Assembly (NCBI GenBank): GCA_963675995.2
Contig: CAXXIY010000003.1
Coordinates: 186,001 to 250,000 of the forward strand
Direction: 5' to 3'
DNA: 64,000 bases
Origin: JAAFHB01 sp963675995
GTDB lineage: Bacteria; Bacteroidota; Bacteroidia; Bacteroidales; Prolixibacteraceae
Below, piece by piece: positions 9,253 through 17,658 of the stretch; position 1 is the first letter of the stretch, and every line of letters starts with the position of its first letter. The position numbers and the translations under genes were made by a program. Under the pieces are notes generated by a model. It did no database searches and was not told where the DNA came from. It was given only the letters and a program-made list of their open reading frames with translations.

Positions 9253-9803
9253 TCAGGTAAGCGATAAAAGGTTACTTTGAAGTTGTGGAGAAGGGGAAAG
9301 ACGCTTAAGTGAGTAAGGAACCGAATCATTCAGACCCTCGGGTTTGCGCAACGGAAGAGTCAGAGTCTGGACGAAAGGAGCAATCCAATCGCCCGGTCAG
9401 CCGGAAGAAAGCGCTTGTCGTTCATTGGAAGGTTGAGTTAAAGAGCGGGAGAAAAAGGAGGCGAAAGTCTCGTAAGATATCCCGGGGAACAGGAAAGCTG
9501 AAAAGCCGGAATAGTTCCTGCAGCTGAAGATCCGATCGCAAGAGAAGAGCCACGCTGTATTTTGTGAGACACTCCGTCCGGGAAGGTTGCCTGAAAGGGA
9601 AGCCGAAGGGACAGCAGGAAGGTGAAGCCATAAACAGCTGAACCCGAAAGCGACGGGCAGCAAAAGTAACTACCAAATGCGCAAGCAGGAAGGAAATGAC
9701 GATGCAGCCAACCATGATAACCGTAGCCTGACGCCAATGGCAGAGTAATTTGCCAGTAACGAAATGGGAACAATCTGAAAGGGTCGTTCCCATTTGTGTT
9801 TTT
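9253..9803 (+). ncRNA. Large structured non-coding RNA, copy 1 (about 550 nt)
   Basis: The start is inferred from the promoter and the end from the terminator. The longest plus-strand open frame inside (about 70 codons) is not preserved in copy 2 because of single-base indels, so this is not a conserved protein gene. Local hairpins are evident. CGGGA (9446-9450) pairs with TCCCG (9480-9484), and the enclosed hairpin 9458-9471 has a GAAA loop. A second hairpin at 9585-9604 has a GAAA loop, and a third at 9738-9755 has a GTAA loop. A TGC-GCAA-GCA hairpin and a CCCG-AAAGCGA-CGGG hairpin also occur. Copy 2 keeps these with compensating changes. I do not recognise an established RNA family: it lacks tmRNA, RNase P, 6S and group I/II hallmarks that I can see. 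The function is unknown. Confidence 0.75.
9762..9803 (+). terminator. Terminator of RNA copy 1
   Basis: A perfect 10-bp stem, AAATGGGAAC (9762-9771) with GTTCCCATTT (9786-9795), is followed by GTGTTTTTA. The same element ends copy 2, offset by 949 bp. Confidence 0.9.
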
Positions 9804-10164
9804 ATACATACCTTCGTTAACCATCTGTTTTCGGATCAAATGATATTTCAGGTGGAGCAAAAGAATTATGCATAAATTTTAGATAATCTGAAAAGGAAGA
9901 AATTTAGTTAAGTTTCAATTGACCTTTCAGGTGGTATTAATAAAATCAACCTACCCCGCCGTTCGGCTTAATTCCCAATTTATCTATCCGGATTTATATT
10001 TAAGAAAACGGCATTGCCCAACCACAGTCCGGCCGAGTCTAAATAAATTTCTTTAGAAGAAAAGACGCAACATGCACTAAATCTTCAACATAACCAGACT
10101 AAAGTTATAAACAATTGTTAATAACTCGGGTTGATACATGGTTGATACAAAAGTGTCAAAAAGG

Positions 10165-10196
10165 TTGCAAAAGGGGTATTTTATGTTGTATCTTTG
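10165..10196 (+). promoter_or_regulatory. Bacteroidota promoter of RNA copy 2
   Basis: A -33 TTG at 10165-10167 and a -7 TATCTTTG at 10189-10196 have the same 21-nt spacing as copy 1. The start is predicted near 10202. Confidence 0.85.
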
Positions 10197-10201
10197 GTAT
10201 A

Positions 10202-10753
10202 TCAGGTAAGCAATAAAAGGTTACTCTGAAGTTGTGGAGAAGGGGAAAGATTCTTAGCTGAGTAAAGATCCGGATCATTCGAACCCTCGGGTTTGCACAA
10301 CGGAAGAGTCAGAGGTTGAGCGTGAAGAGAGATCGGATCGTTCAGTCAGCCCGAAAAAAAACGCTTGTCGTTCCTTAGAAGGTTGAGTTAAGAAGCGGAA
10401 TAAGTAAGAGACACAAGTTTCTTCAACTATTCCGGGGAGCAGGAAGGCTGAAATGCCTGAATGGTCCGTGCAGCAGCAGAACAGATCGGAAGAGAAGGGA
10501 CTACGCTGTATTCTTTAAGGCACTCCGTCCGGGAAGGTGATCCGAAAGGAATACCGAAGGGACAGCAGGAAGGTGACGCCATAAACAGCCGAACCCGAAA
10601 GCGACGGGCCGCAAAGTAGTAACCAAATGCGAAAGCACCAGGAAACGAAAATGCAGCCAATCATAATAACCGTAGCCTGACGCCATTGGCAAAGCAATTT
10701 GCCTGCGACGAAATGGGAACAATCTGAAAGGGTGGTTCCCATTTGTGTTTTTA
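10202..10753 (+). ncRNA. Large structured non-coding RNA, copy 2 (about 550 nt)
   Basis: Paralogue of the RNA at 9253-9803. Matching hairpins keep their pairing with changed bases. CGGAATA (10396-10402) pairs with TATTCCG (10428-10434), where copy 1 has a G-C in place of one A-T. The hairpin at 10408-10421 has an ACAA loop and swaps G-C/G-U for G-U/A-U pairs. In the hairpin at 10536-10555 a C-G pair of copy 1 is replaced by U-A, with the GAAA loop kept. The hairpin at 10688-10703 has a GCAA loop where copy 1 has GUAA. An exposed TGC-GAAA-GCA hairpin corresponds to TGC-GCAA-GCA in copy 1. The function is unknown. Confidence 0.75.
10711..10753 (+). terminator. Terminator of RNA copy 2
   Basis: The stem AAATGGGAAC (10711-10720) with GTTCCCATTT (10735-10744) is followed by GTGTTTTTA. 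It also insulates the downstream glycosidase-like gene from RNA transcription. Confidence 0.9.
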
Positions 10754-10850
10754 TACATACCTTCGTTAACCATCTGTTTTCACTGGCTACCATTACCCAA
10801 ACATGTAGAAGAAAGTATTATAGTCGCTATACAATTAACGAAGTTCTGAC

Positions 10851-13106
10851 ATGGTAAACAAACACTTATTGGTAAAATACATCGCAATATTCCTTACAGT
10901 TTTCTTAATCAGTAAAGCATACGCCCAGGAAACAGTTTCACTGGATAATGAAAACTTCCATTTATCTGTAGATACCAGAAACGGAGCGATCACCACTTTT
11001 TTAGTTAAGAAGAACAATTGTGATTTAATTGGAGAAAAACAATTGGAAGCAAATTTCAGAATATGTCTGCCTCTGAAAGGATATGCCTGCAATTATATCG
11101 ATGGGATGAAGCAAAACCCACAGTCCGTTACAAAAAAAGACAACACAATTACCGTTGCTTTCTTAGGAATGAATTCGACTAAAGGGAACTTTGCCATTAA
11201 CTTGTCTTATAAAATAATTTTACATGAGGATTTTGTATCTTTTAAATCAAAACTCACCAATAATGATAGTAATGCTATCTCGGAATTTTGGTTTCCACGC
11301 ATTGGTGGATTGAAAGATTTTGGCAAGAACCGGGAAGCAAAATTAGCATTACCCAATTACAACTCCGACAGCCGTCACAACATTGGTTTATTCCGGAATT
11401 ATCCTGGTGGAAGAGGTCTCGGAGCAGAGGCTGCTGAATGGTCTGTCGATTATCCGGGGATGACCATGCCATGGTGGGATATTTATGATGCAAAAAACAA
11501 TCTTGGCCTATATTTGGGATATCACGATTCAATATGTCGGTATAGCACCTGGCATACTTACCTGATGCCTGACGTAACGGGTGAAAGCGATCGGTGGTTT
11601 TCAAAAGAAAATGGAGCAGAAAAACCGGTTGGCCTTGTGTTTTCACATGTACGATACCCATTTATAAAAGCGGGTGAAACATTTGAATCGGGTGAATTTA
11701 TTGTTCGTGTACACAAAGGGGACTGGCACGAAGGTTCTCAATTTTACAGAAAATGGTTTTTATCCCACTTTCCTTTTGATAAATCAGATAGTTGGCTGCG
11801 GAAGGAAAGTTCCTGGTTTACTTCTATTATTTATCAGCCGGAGGATCGCATTGTGACCGATTTTAAAGGGTACAACCAATGGACGAAAGAGGCAAAGGAC
11901 TACGGGATAAATTGCTTTGAACTCATTGGCTGGAACAATGGAGGTCTTGAAAGAAATTATCCTCTGTACACCCCTGAAGAAAAAATCGGAGGTCAAGCAG
12001 AATTTAAAAAATTGTTGAAATCCATCAAAGAAAGGGAGGGGCACTGTCTTGTTTTCAACAACTACAACATATTGGATAAAAGCACAGACTGGTATAAGGA
12101 GGAGCTAAATAAATACATGGCTCAGGATGAATTTGGAAACCAGGGGATATGGATGGGATGGGGCGAAAGCACCTTGCTGGCGAGACGATCATTGAATGTG
12201 CGTTATCACGTTCGCTCCTCCGTGACTCCACGAATTGAAGAGTTATTGGAGGGGTATTTCCTCCAGCTGGTAAAGGACGGTGCATCAGGCTTTCAAATCG
12301 ACAAAGTATGTGTTGGATCTGCCCTTGATTTTAATCCGCTGAACACCATGAAACCAGATGTTGCCCTTTGTGAAGGATTAGTACAGGCAATTGCACGGCT
12401 CTTTCAAAAATGCCGGGTAATTACCCCCGATTTCCGCATGGCATCTGAATTTGGACTAGACAGAATGCTCCCCTATTTTGATATAGGCTACCGTAATTCA
12501 GGAGGGTATGGAATCTCAAGCTTACGTTACGTATTTCCGGAATGGACATCTTGCCAGCACATTTCATCTCCCCGCGATTTTAGAGGTATAAATGGTGCCA
12601 TACTTACAGGTTCAGTAATTTGCATAGAACCTGACTCTTACCAGGGATCGCTTAAACAACCAATATACAATGATTTGGCAAACTACATCAAAGAAGTCGG
12701 ACGGATAAGAAAAATGCTGAGTGAAGATATTTTTTTGGGTAAATACTTCGATGATCAATTTGCAAAAATCCGGGAGTATACTAAACCAGTAGATATTAAT
12801 AGAGTGACTGATGGTGTAAAAATAAGTAACCCAGGGGAGATGCCTGGACTGGGTATGGTTTCAGATCTTGACCTTAAACCTTCCAGCACTTTACATTACA
12901 AAGTTCATGAAAATCTGAAAACCGGAAAACAAACCATTGTTGTTACCAATGATGCCGACGACACAAAACAATATGTCTGGGAATTTACGAACAGGAAAGT
13001 TCAGGAGGCCACTTTATATGCTCCATTTGAGGCACCCAAAACGGTTAAATGTGGAGATCTCTTATCGATAAAGAGTAGTGGCCTGCATATCCTCGTTGAG
13101 AAATAA
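10851..13106 (+). CDS. Secreted glycoside-hydrolase-like protein (DUF6259-like)
   Basis: This 751-residue protein has an N-terminal signal peptide (hydrophobic AIFLTVFLISKAYA, cut before QE). The first 300 residues look like a beta-sandwich of the kind that precedes glycosidase barrels. The central part (about 310-640) reads like a TIM barrel, with ELIGWNNGG, VKDGASGFQIDKVC (a possible catalytic Asp) and RVITPDFRMASE segments. A small beta domain closes the protein. The layout resembles DUF6259 proteins, which are putative glycosidases without a proven reaction. It faces the minus-strand sugar operon and converges with it, suggesting a role in the same glycan use. The enzymatic activity is inferred only. 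Confidence 0.65.
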   Translation: MVNKHLLVKYIAIFLTVFLISKAYAQETVSLDNENFHLSVDTRNGAITTFLVKKNNCDLIGEKQLEANFRICLPLKGYACNYIDGMKQNPQSVTKKDNTITVAFLGMNSTKGNFAINLSYKIILHEDFVSFKSKLTNNDSNAISEFWFPRIGGLKDFGKNREAKLALPNYNSDSRHNIGLFRNYPGGRGLGAEAAEWSVDYPGMTMPWWDIYDAKNNLGLYLGYHDSICRYSTWHTYLMPDVTGESDRWFSKENGAEKPVGLVFSHVRYPFIKAGETFESGEFIVRVHKGDWHEGSQFYRKWFLSHFPFDKSDSWLRKESSWFTSIIYQPEDRIVTDFKGYNQWTKEAKDYGINCFELIGWNNGGLERNYPLYTPEEKIGGQAEFKKLLKSIKEREGHCLVFNNYNILDKSTDWYKEELNKYMAQDEFGNQGIWMGWGESTLLARRSLNVRYHVRSSVTPRIEELLEGYFLQLVKDGASGFQIDKVCVGSALDFNPLNTMKPDVALCEGLVQAIARLFQKCRVITPDFRMASEFGLDRMLPYFDIGYRNSGGYGISSLRYVFPEWTSCQHISSPRDFRGINGAILTGSVICIEPDSYQGSLKQPIYNDLANYIKEVGRIRKMLSEDIFLGKYFDDQFAKIREYTKPVDINRVTDGVKISNPGEMPGLGMVSDLDLKPSSTLHYKVHENLKTGKQTIVVTNDADDTKQYVWEFTNRKVQEATLYAPFEAPKTVKCGDLLSIKSSGLHILVEK

Positions 13107-13173
13107 GCGTTCCTTTTTATATACGCATTTCGACAAATCCAAAAGACTTTGATTGGCAAAAGATTAGGATAGC

Positions 13174-13944
13174 TTACAACCTTTGAATGGTCATTCCTCC
13201 ATCTACCTGCACCACCTGTCCGGTGGAGTAAGGCATATCTCCCGTGGCCATTGCGGCAGCGACTTTACCAATATCTGACGGCACCCCCCACCGCTGCTGG
13301 ATAGCCAGACCGTTTGCAAACAGGTTGTCGTACTTCTGATGAACCCCGGCAGTCATATCGGTGCGGATCACCCCTGGTTGGATTTCATAAACGGGGATAT
13401 TGAACTCACCAAGTCGCGAAGCCCACAATCTGGTGGCCATGGCAATTCCCGCTTTCGAAATACAGTATTCACCCCGGTTGACCGAAGCTACGGTTGCTGA
13501 TACCGATGAGACATTGATAATGCAAAAGAACTCATTCAACAATTGCTGTTTAGATTTAATCATACTCTTGGCTGCCAGCTGAGTCAGGAAATAGGGTCCC
13601 TGAAGATTGGTTTTCACAACCAGTTCAAAACTCTCTTCGGTGGCGTCAAGAATATCTTTTCGTTCGAGAGGAGCAATACCTGCATTATTCACCAATACAT
13701 TTATCTTTCCAAAACGGGACAGCATCGCTTCGACCATCTGTTGGCGATCATCCTTTTTTGACACATCTCCTTTAAAATAGGCCACCTGAACTCCGAGATT
13801 CCGCAATTCCACCAATACCGGCTGCACCTGCATCTCATCGCGCATACCGTTTATGGCAAGATCGAAACCGGCTTTGGCCAGTTCGATGGCAATTCCAAGA
13901 CCGATACCCCGGCTTCCACCGGTAATCAATGCTATTTTTGACAT
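13174..13944 (-). CDS. SDR-family oxidoreductase, FabG-like
   Basis: This 256-residue classical short-chain dehydrogenase has TGGSRGIG (residues 8-15) for NAD(P), the NNAG motif, the catalytic Ser in INVSSVS, and the YxxxK pair in EYCISKAG. It ends in the usual GQVVQVDGGMTIQ. Annotation pipelines would call it 3-ketoacyl-ACP reductase. Its place as the last gene of a sugar-catabolic set makes a sugar or sugar-acid alcohol dehydrogenase more likely. It lies 104 nt after the Gfo/Idh/MocA gene, and a hairpin-forming repeat fills the gap. Confidence 0.9.
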   Translation of the reverse strand: MSKIALITGGSRGIGLGIAIELAKAGFDLAINGMRDEMQVQPVLVELRNLGVQVAYFKGDVSKKDDRQQMVEAMLSRFGKINVLVNNAGIAPLERKDILDATEESFELVVKTNLQGPYFLTQLAAKSMIKSKQQLLNEFFCIINVSSVSATVASVNRGEYCISKAGIAMATRLWASRLGEFNIPVYEIQPGVIRTDMTAGVHQKYDNLFANGLAIQQRWGVPSDIGKVAAAMATGDMPYSTGQVVQVDGGMTIQRL

Positions 13945-13988
13945 AAATAAATATTAATCAGTCGGATGAAAATTAATCAACCACATTA

Positions 13989-14039
13989 GGTACAATAGGT
14001 CACCGTAGAACCGTTTAAACTAAGGTGTCCTATTGTGTC
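13989..14039. repeat. Imperfect inverted repeat between operon genes
   Basis: Arms GGTACAATAGGTCACC (13989-14004) and GGTGTCCTATTGTGTC (14024-14039) are inverted and match at 13 of 16 positions. They could form a hairpin in the mRNA between the Gfo/Idh/MocA and SDR genes. Confidence 0.6.
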
Positions 14040-14048
14040 TATTGTGAT

Positions 14049-15215
14049 TCATCTCCTATTTAATTCAGGGATTTCGATCCAGCTCTTTTTTGCCCAGCTT
14101 TCGAGACCCTTTTCGGCTAATTGAACCCCTTTGGCCCCCTCCATCAGGTTCCATCGGAATGGTTCATCCTTTACAACATGTTTCAGAAACAGTTCCCATT
14201 CGGCTTTAAATGCATTATCAAAAACCTCTTGTTCAGGAACTTTCGACCAACCTTCATAGAAATTGATTGGATTCGGGATATCAGGATTCCAGACTGGTTT
14301 AGGGGTGTTCCCGTAATGCTGAGTCCAGCACTCGCGCAATCCGGCAACAGCCGATCCTTTGGTTCCGTCAACATGAAGTGTCAGTAAATCATCGCGACGA
14401 ACACGGGTTACCCATGAGGAGTTGAAATGGGCAATTATCCCACCATCCAATTCAAAGGTGGCATAAGCGGCATCATCGGCAGTACATTGGTAGACCTTTC
14501 CCTTTTCATCAACCCTTTCAGGAATATGGGTGGCGCCCAGGCAGAAAACTCCTTTGACAATCCCGAAAAGGTTATCAAGCACATATCGCCAATGGCACAG
14601 CATATCCACAATAATTCCCCCGTCATCCTCTTTCCGGTAGTTCCAGCTTGGGCGTTGTGCCGGCACATTAAAACCTTCGAAAACCCAATAACCAAACTCA
14701 CCTCTGACAGAAAGGATCTTTCCGAAAAAACCATTTTCCATAAGACGTTTTAGTTTCATCAAACCGGGTAACCAAAGTTTATCCTGCACCACCCCATGTT
14801 TAACGCCGGCTTTCTCGCAAACCTCATACAATTCGAGCGCAGTTGCGGTATCAACAGCGACAGGTTTTTCGCAGTAAACATGTTTACCTGCTCTTGCGGC
14901 CATTTTCACTGCATCAGCCCTACGGCCTGTGGTCTGCGCATCAAAATAAATGGAGTACAGAGGATCGTTGATCACTTCATCCAGGTTGGTGGTCCATTTG
15001 GCAACACCCGACATTTGGGAAAGTCTCCGGAGTTTTACCTCGTCGCGACCAACAAGCACCGGATCAGGCATGATAAATTCAGCAGGACCAACCTGTACTC
15101 CACCTTGCTTAATGATTTCAACAATCGAACGCATCAGATGCTGGTTTGTCCCCATCCGACCGGTTACGCCATTCATAATTATTCCAACTTTATGAAACGT
15201 TATGTTTTCACTCAT
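14049..15215 (-). CDS. Gfo/Idh/MocA-family oxidoreductase
   Basis: This 388-residue protein has an N-terminal Rossmann domain (GIIMNGVTGRMGTN, a slightly unusual start with GVTGRMG), the family EKP motif in YCEKPVAVD, and a C-terminal alpha/beta domain with a GGIIVDMLCHWRYV segment holding the conserved DxxxH-like position. Such enzymes oxidise or reduce sugars and inositols with NAD(P). Together with the TIM-barrel isomerase next to it, the usual inference is oxidation at a sugar ring carbon followed by isomerisation or cleavage. The substrate is not identifiable. Confidence 0.9.
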   Translation of the reverse strand: MSENITFHKVGIIMNGVTGRMGTNQHLMRSIVEIIKQGGVQVGPAEFIMPDPVLVGRDEVKLRRLSQMSGVAKWTTNLDEVINDPLYSIYFDAQTTGRRADAVKMAARAGKHVYCEKPVAVDTATALELYEVCEKAGVKHGVVQDKLWLPGLMKLKRLMENGFFGKILSVRGEFGYWVFEGFNVPAQRPSWNYRKEDDGGIIVDMLCHWRYVLDNLFGIVKGVFCLGATHIPERVDEKGKVYQCTADDAAYATFELDGGIIAHFNSSWVTRVRRDDLLTLHVDGTKGSAVAGLRECWTQHYGNTPKPVWNPDIPNPINFYEGWSKVPEQEVFDNAFKAEWELFLKHVVKDEPFRWNLMEGAKGVQLAEKGLESWAKKSWIEIPELNRR

Positions 15216-15253
15216 GATCTATTTTGTTAATTATTCAATAAAAATAAGAGCGA

Positions 15254-15327
15254 CTGGCTGCTGGCGATTAGCGACTGGCTTTTGTCCGCAGTGCGCAAGA
15301 AGGCAGATGCAAACTGCCAGCAGCCAG
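15254..15327. repeat. 12-bp perfect inverted repeat abutting a stop codon
   Basis: CTGGCTGCTGGC (15254-15265) is the exact reverse complement of GCCAGCAGCCAG (15316-15327), with 50 nt between them. The right arm touches the stop codon of the upstream isomerase gene (15328-15330). It is GC-rich relative to its surroundings and looks like a REP-type intergenic repeat. Confidence 0.7.
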
Positions 15328-16158
15328 CTATGTCTTCGTCAAATAGGCATTTTTTATCTTCTCGAGATATTCATTCTGGTCAGTTGCCCAATATTTGTCA
15401 GAAAAGATCTCAACCTCAATATATCCTTTAAAGCCGGCATCTTCGACCCATCCCCTGATTTCCGGGATATGGATACACCCATCTCCCATCAATCCGCGGT
15501 CGTTCAGAAAATGGGTGGTTGGAACATTCCAGTCACAAACATGGAATGCGAACAAATGGTTTTGGGCGCCGCAACGCTCAATTTCAAATTTTAGGGTATC
15601 ATCCCACCAAAGATGATAGACATCAACAGCTACTCCCACCCATTCAGAGTTAATCATTGTGGCCATATCGTTAGCCTGTTTTAAGGTGTTGATTGCAGAA
15701 CGGTCGCCGGCATACATGGGATGAAGTGGCTCAATGGCCAGTTTTATCCCCGCACTTTGAGCAGCTGGCAAAATCCGGGTGATTCCTGCCGCAATCTGTT
15801 CCCTCGACTTTTCAAGCGACTGATTGCCATCTGATCCGCAAACCAGTACAATCAGAGGAGCGCCTAATGCGGCAGCCTGATCGATGGCCCACAGATTATC
15901 ATCAATCGCAAATTCGCGTTTTAATCCATTCATTGAAGGGAAAAACCCTCCGCGACAAAGCGAAACCACATTCATTTTATAATCATCAAGAACCATTTTA
16001 ACCTGTGGGAGCTTCTTACTTTCAAGCACATTACGCCAGATGGTTATCCCCCGAATTCCTGCTTCAGCATAGTTTCTCACGCAAGCCTCAATATCCCAGG
16101 GCTTTGTTGTTTGTGTATGAACACACAATCTTGAAAAGTCTGTAATTTTGGATGCCAT
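15328..16158 (-). CDS. Sugar phosphate isomerase/epimerase (AP-endonuclease-2-like TIM barrel)
   Basis: This 276-residue TIM barrel has metal-ligand positions of the xylose-isomerase-like superfamily: Glu in LAIEPLHP, Asp and His in VAVDVYHLWWD, His in FAFHVCDW and Glu in YIEVEIFSD. It is cytoplasmic (no signal peptide). It starts 3 nt before the end of the GH88-like gene, so the two are tightly coupled. Likely to isomerise, epimerise or dehydrate a sugar intermediate produced by the neighbouring dehydrogenases. Exact chemistry is unknown. Confidence 0.88.
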   Translation of the reverse strand: MASKITDFSRLCVHTQTTKPWDIEACVRNYAEAGIRGITIWRNVLESKKLPQVKMVLDDYKMNVVSLCRGGFFPSMNGLKREFAIDDNLWAIDQAAALGAPLIVLVCGSDGNQSLEKSREQIAAGITRILPAAQSAGIKLAIEPLHPMYAGDRSAINTLKQANDMATMINSEWVGVAVDVYHLWWDDTLKFEIERCGAQNHLFAFHVCDWNVPTTHFLNDRGLMGDGCIHIPEIRGWVEDAGFKGYIEVEIFSDKYWATDQNEYLEKIKNAYLTKT

Positions 16159-16161
16159 ATT

Positions 16162-17541
16162 TTAAATTATTCCATTAAAAAAGGTGTAATAACGGTCTCC
16201 AGAGAGGATCCTAGAAAGGTATAATGCAGATTCGCGCATATGGTAATCGCCCCACATACTCGACTCATTACAGGGAATATTAAAACCTTCAGGGATATGA
16301 TCCCACCCATTTGGCCGGTGATACACCGAATGGAGCAATATCCCCTGATGCTGAGGATCAACCGACAAATAGGGTGTTTCGAGCAATCGCGACACCACCG
16401 TCAACCCAGCCTGCCAGTATCGTTTCCCCTCTTCTGATCGCCCGATTGAACCCAGATAATGCCCAAACCTAAGTAACCCTTGAGCGCCAATTGCGGCAGC
16501 CGAGCTATCAACAGGCTCGAGATCATTAAAGGGATCGGCCGGTTTCAGGAGATAATCTTCCATTTTCACCAAACCTGGAGCACCCGTGTCCCAGTAAGGA
16601 ATTCCGTCCGCAGGGGTATGAGCGATATAGAAATCGCAGGTGGCCATTGCACTTTTCAATAATATTGCAATTACTTCTTCTTTCTTTTCAATCCCTCCAA
16701 ATTCTTCTTCCGAAATTGTTTTCAAAAACTCCAGTTCCTCGGCAAATCCAACCATTGCCCAGGCCAGACCGCGTGTCCAGGTCGAAAAGCCGGTATATCC
16801 CTGTTGTGAATTCGGGCATCTGTAATTTCCATCATTGGGATTAAAAACAGATTCGTGGGCAGTTCTCCCCCACTCATCATAGATATCTCGACCTTCCGCA
16901 TAATAAACCGAATATTTTGCAGTTGCAAGCAGATGTTCGACACTTCTGGTAAAAAGAGAAATCCGCTGATCATTCTCGCCCGGCAAAAAATGGCCCAGTT
17001 GATGGGCGATCATCAGTACCCTGCACGACCGGATGGTATCGACAAAGAGGGAGTGCGGACCATTAAAGGAGTAAATAAATCCACCTCGGGGTATTTTACT
17101 CCAACGGCTTGCCTGAACTGCACCTGAGGTTTTCAGCGCCACTTCATAAAAATTTTTCTCCCACGCATTAAAGGTTATTTTCCCCTCTTTCATCAAGCGG
17201 TGCAGATTCCCATAAGTACTTATATTATTGAATCCATGGTCATGAACACCAACATGACTGAGGTGATGTGCCATTTTGGTAACTGTGTTCTCACGCCCTC
17301 TATTCAGAAAAGTTTCATCACCCGTTGCATCGAACTGAAGAATAGCCGAGCCATACTGAAATCCCTGAGTCCACTCTGTCCATCCACGCGACGAATATTT
17401 CCCATTTACGGTAAAAACAGGAGCGCCCATCTCGTGGTTGTATTCCGATTCTATTTTCAGAATCTTTTGGCCTGACAATTCCCAAAACCGTTCAAGCTTA
17501 CCCAGTAGATCCTCGGGCTGAATCTTGTAATCAATGATCAT
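16162..17541 (-). CDS. Glycoside hydrolase of GH88/GH105-like (unsaturated uronyl hydrolase) type
   Basis: This 459-residue (alpha/alpha)6-barrel-type protein has no signal peptide, so it should act in the cytoplasm. Two acidic sites match the family: Asp101 in the HDHGF motif (100-104) and Asp168 in LFVDTIRS. The aromatic and Arg-rich stretches GFSTWTRGLAWAM and DSSAAAIGAQGLLRF are also typical. GH88 enzymes hydrate unsaturated glucuronyl residues released by polysaccharide lyases. No lyase gene is visible here, so the natural substrate remains open. It is co-directional with the isomerase (3 nt apart) and about 117 nt from the MFS gene. Confidence 0.75.
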   Translation of the reverse strand: MIIDYKIQPEDLLGKLERFWELSGQKILKIESEYNHEMGAPVFTVNGKYSSRGWTEWTQGFQYGSAILQFDATGDETFLNRGRENTVTKMAHHLSHVGVHDHGFNNISTYGNLHRLMKEGKITFNAWEKNFYEVALKTSGAVQASRWSKIPRGGFIYSFNGPHSLFVDTIRSCRVLMIAHQLGHFLPGENDQRISLFTRSVEHLLATAKYSVYYAEGRDIYDEWGRTAHESVFNPNDGNYRCPNSQQGYTGFSTWTRGLAWAMVGFAEELEFLKTISEEEFGGIEKKEEVIAILLKSAMATCDFYIAHTPADGIPYWDTGAPGLVKMEDYLLKPADPFNDLEPVDSSAAAIGAQGLLRFGHYLGSIGRSEEGKRYWQAGLTVVSRLLETPYLSVDPQHQGILLHSVYHRPNGWDHIPEGFNIPCNESSMWGDYHMRESALYLSRILSGDRYYTFFNGII

Positions 17542-17605
17542 AAATTAGTATGTTCAATGGTTAATGTTCAATGACTAATGATCAATGTTCAATTGTAATT
17601 TTTCA
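17542..17605. repeat. Short imperfect tandem repeat upstream of the GH88-like gene
   Basis: The unit GTTCAATGGTTAAT recurs with changes about four times between 17552 and 17610, in the gap between the MFS and GH88-like genes. It is simple-sequence in character. No regulatory role can be shown. Confidence 0.5.
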
Positions 17606-17658
17606 ATGGTTAATATTTATTGATCATTGATTTATTTTTAATGGATAAATGCATTTAA

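Larger units (their letters stand above)
9153..9832 (+). repeat. Direct repeat, copy 1 (RNA gene unit with promoter and terminator)
   Basis: This 680-bp unit recurs at 10102-10781 with a constant offset of 949 bp at both ends. It begins with AAGTTATAAACAATTGTTAA and ends with ACCATCTGTTTTC. Both ends are almost identical between copies, and the interior is about 80 percent identical by hand count. The unit contains the promoter, the RNA body, the terminator and about 30 nt beyond it. No transposase, target duplication or terminal inverted repeat is visible, so it looks like a duplicated gene rather than an insertion sequence. Confidence 0.9.
10102..10781 (+). repeat. Direct repeat, copy 2 (RNA gene unit with promoter and terminator)
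   Basis: This is the second copy of the unit at 9153-9832. The 269 nt between the copies (9833-10101) are AT-rich, have no open frame worth reporting and resemble neither copy. Copy 2 ends 69 nt before the next protein gene. Differences from copy 1 cluster in the middle of the RNA body, whereas the promoter, the first 60 transcribed bases and the last 150 bases are the best conserved. Confidence 0.9.

Noticed and set aside
9309..9860. Open frames on both strands over RNA copy 1 (plus 9309-9527, minus 9397-9860)
   Set aside because: They are not preserved in copy 2 because of single-base indels, lack proper start signals, and lie between a promoter and terminator that fit an RNA gene.
9153..10781. 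Insertion sequence or group II intron as explanation of the repeat pair
   Set aside because: No transposase or reverse transcriptase frame, no terminal inverted repeats or target duplications, and no recognisable domain V of a group II intron.
10427..10793. Minus-strand open frames over RNA copy 2
   Set aside because: They are reverse-complement readings of the RNA body and run against its promoter and terminator.
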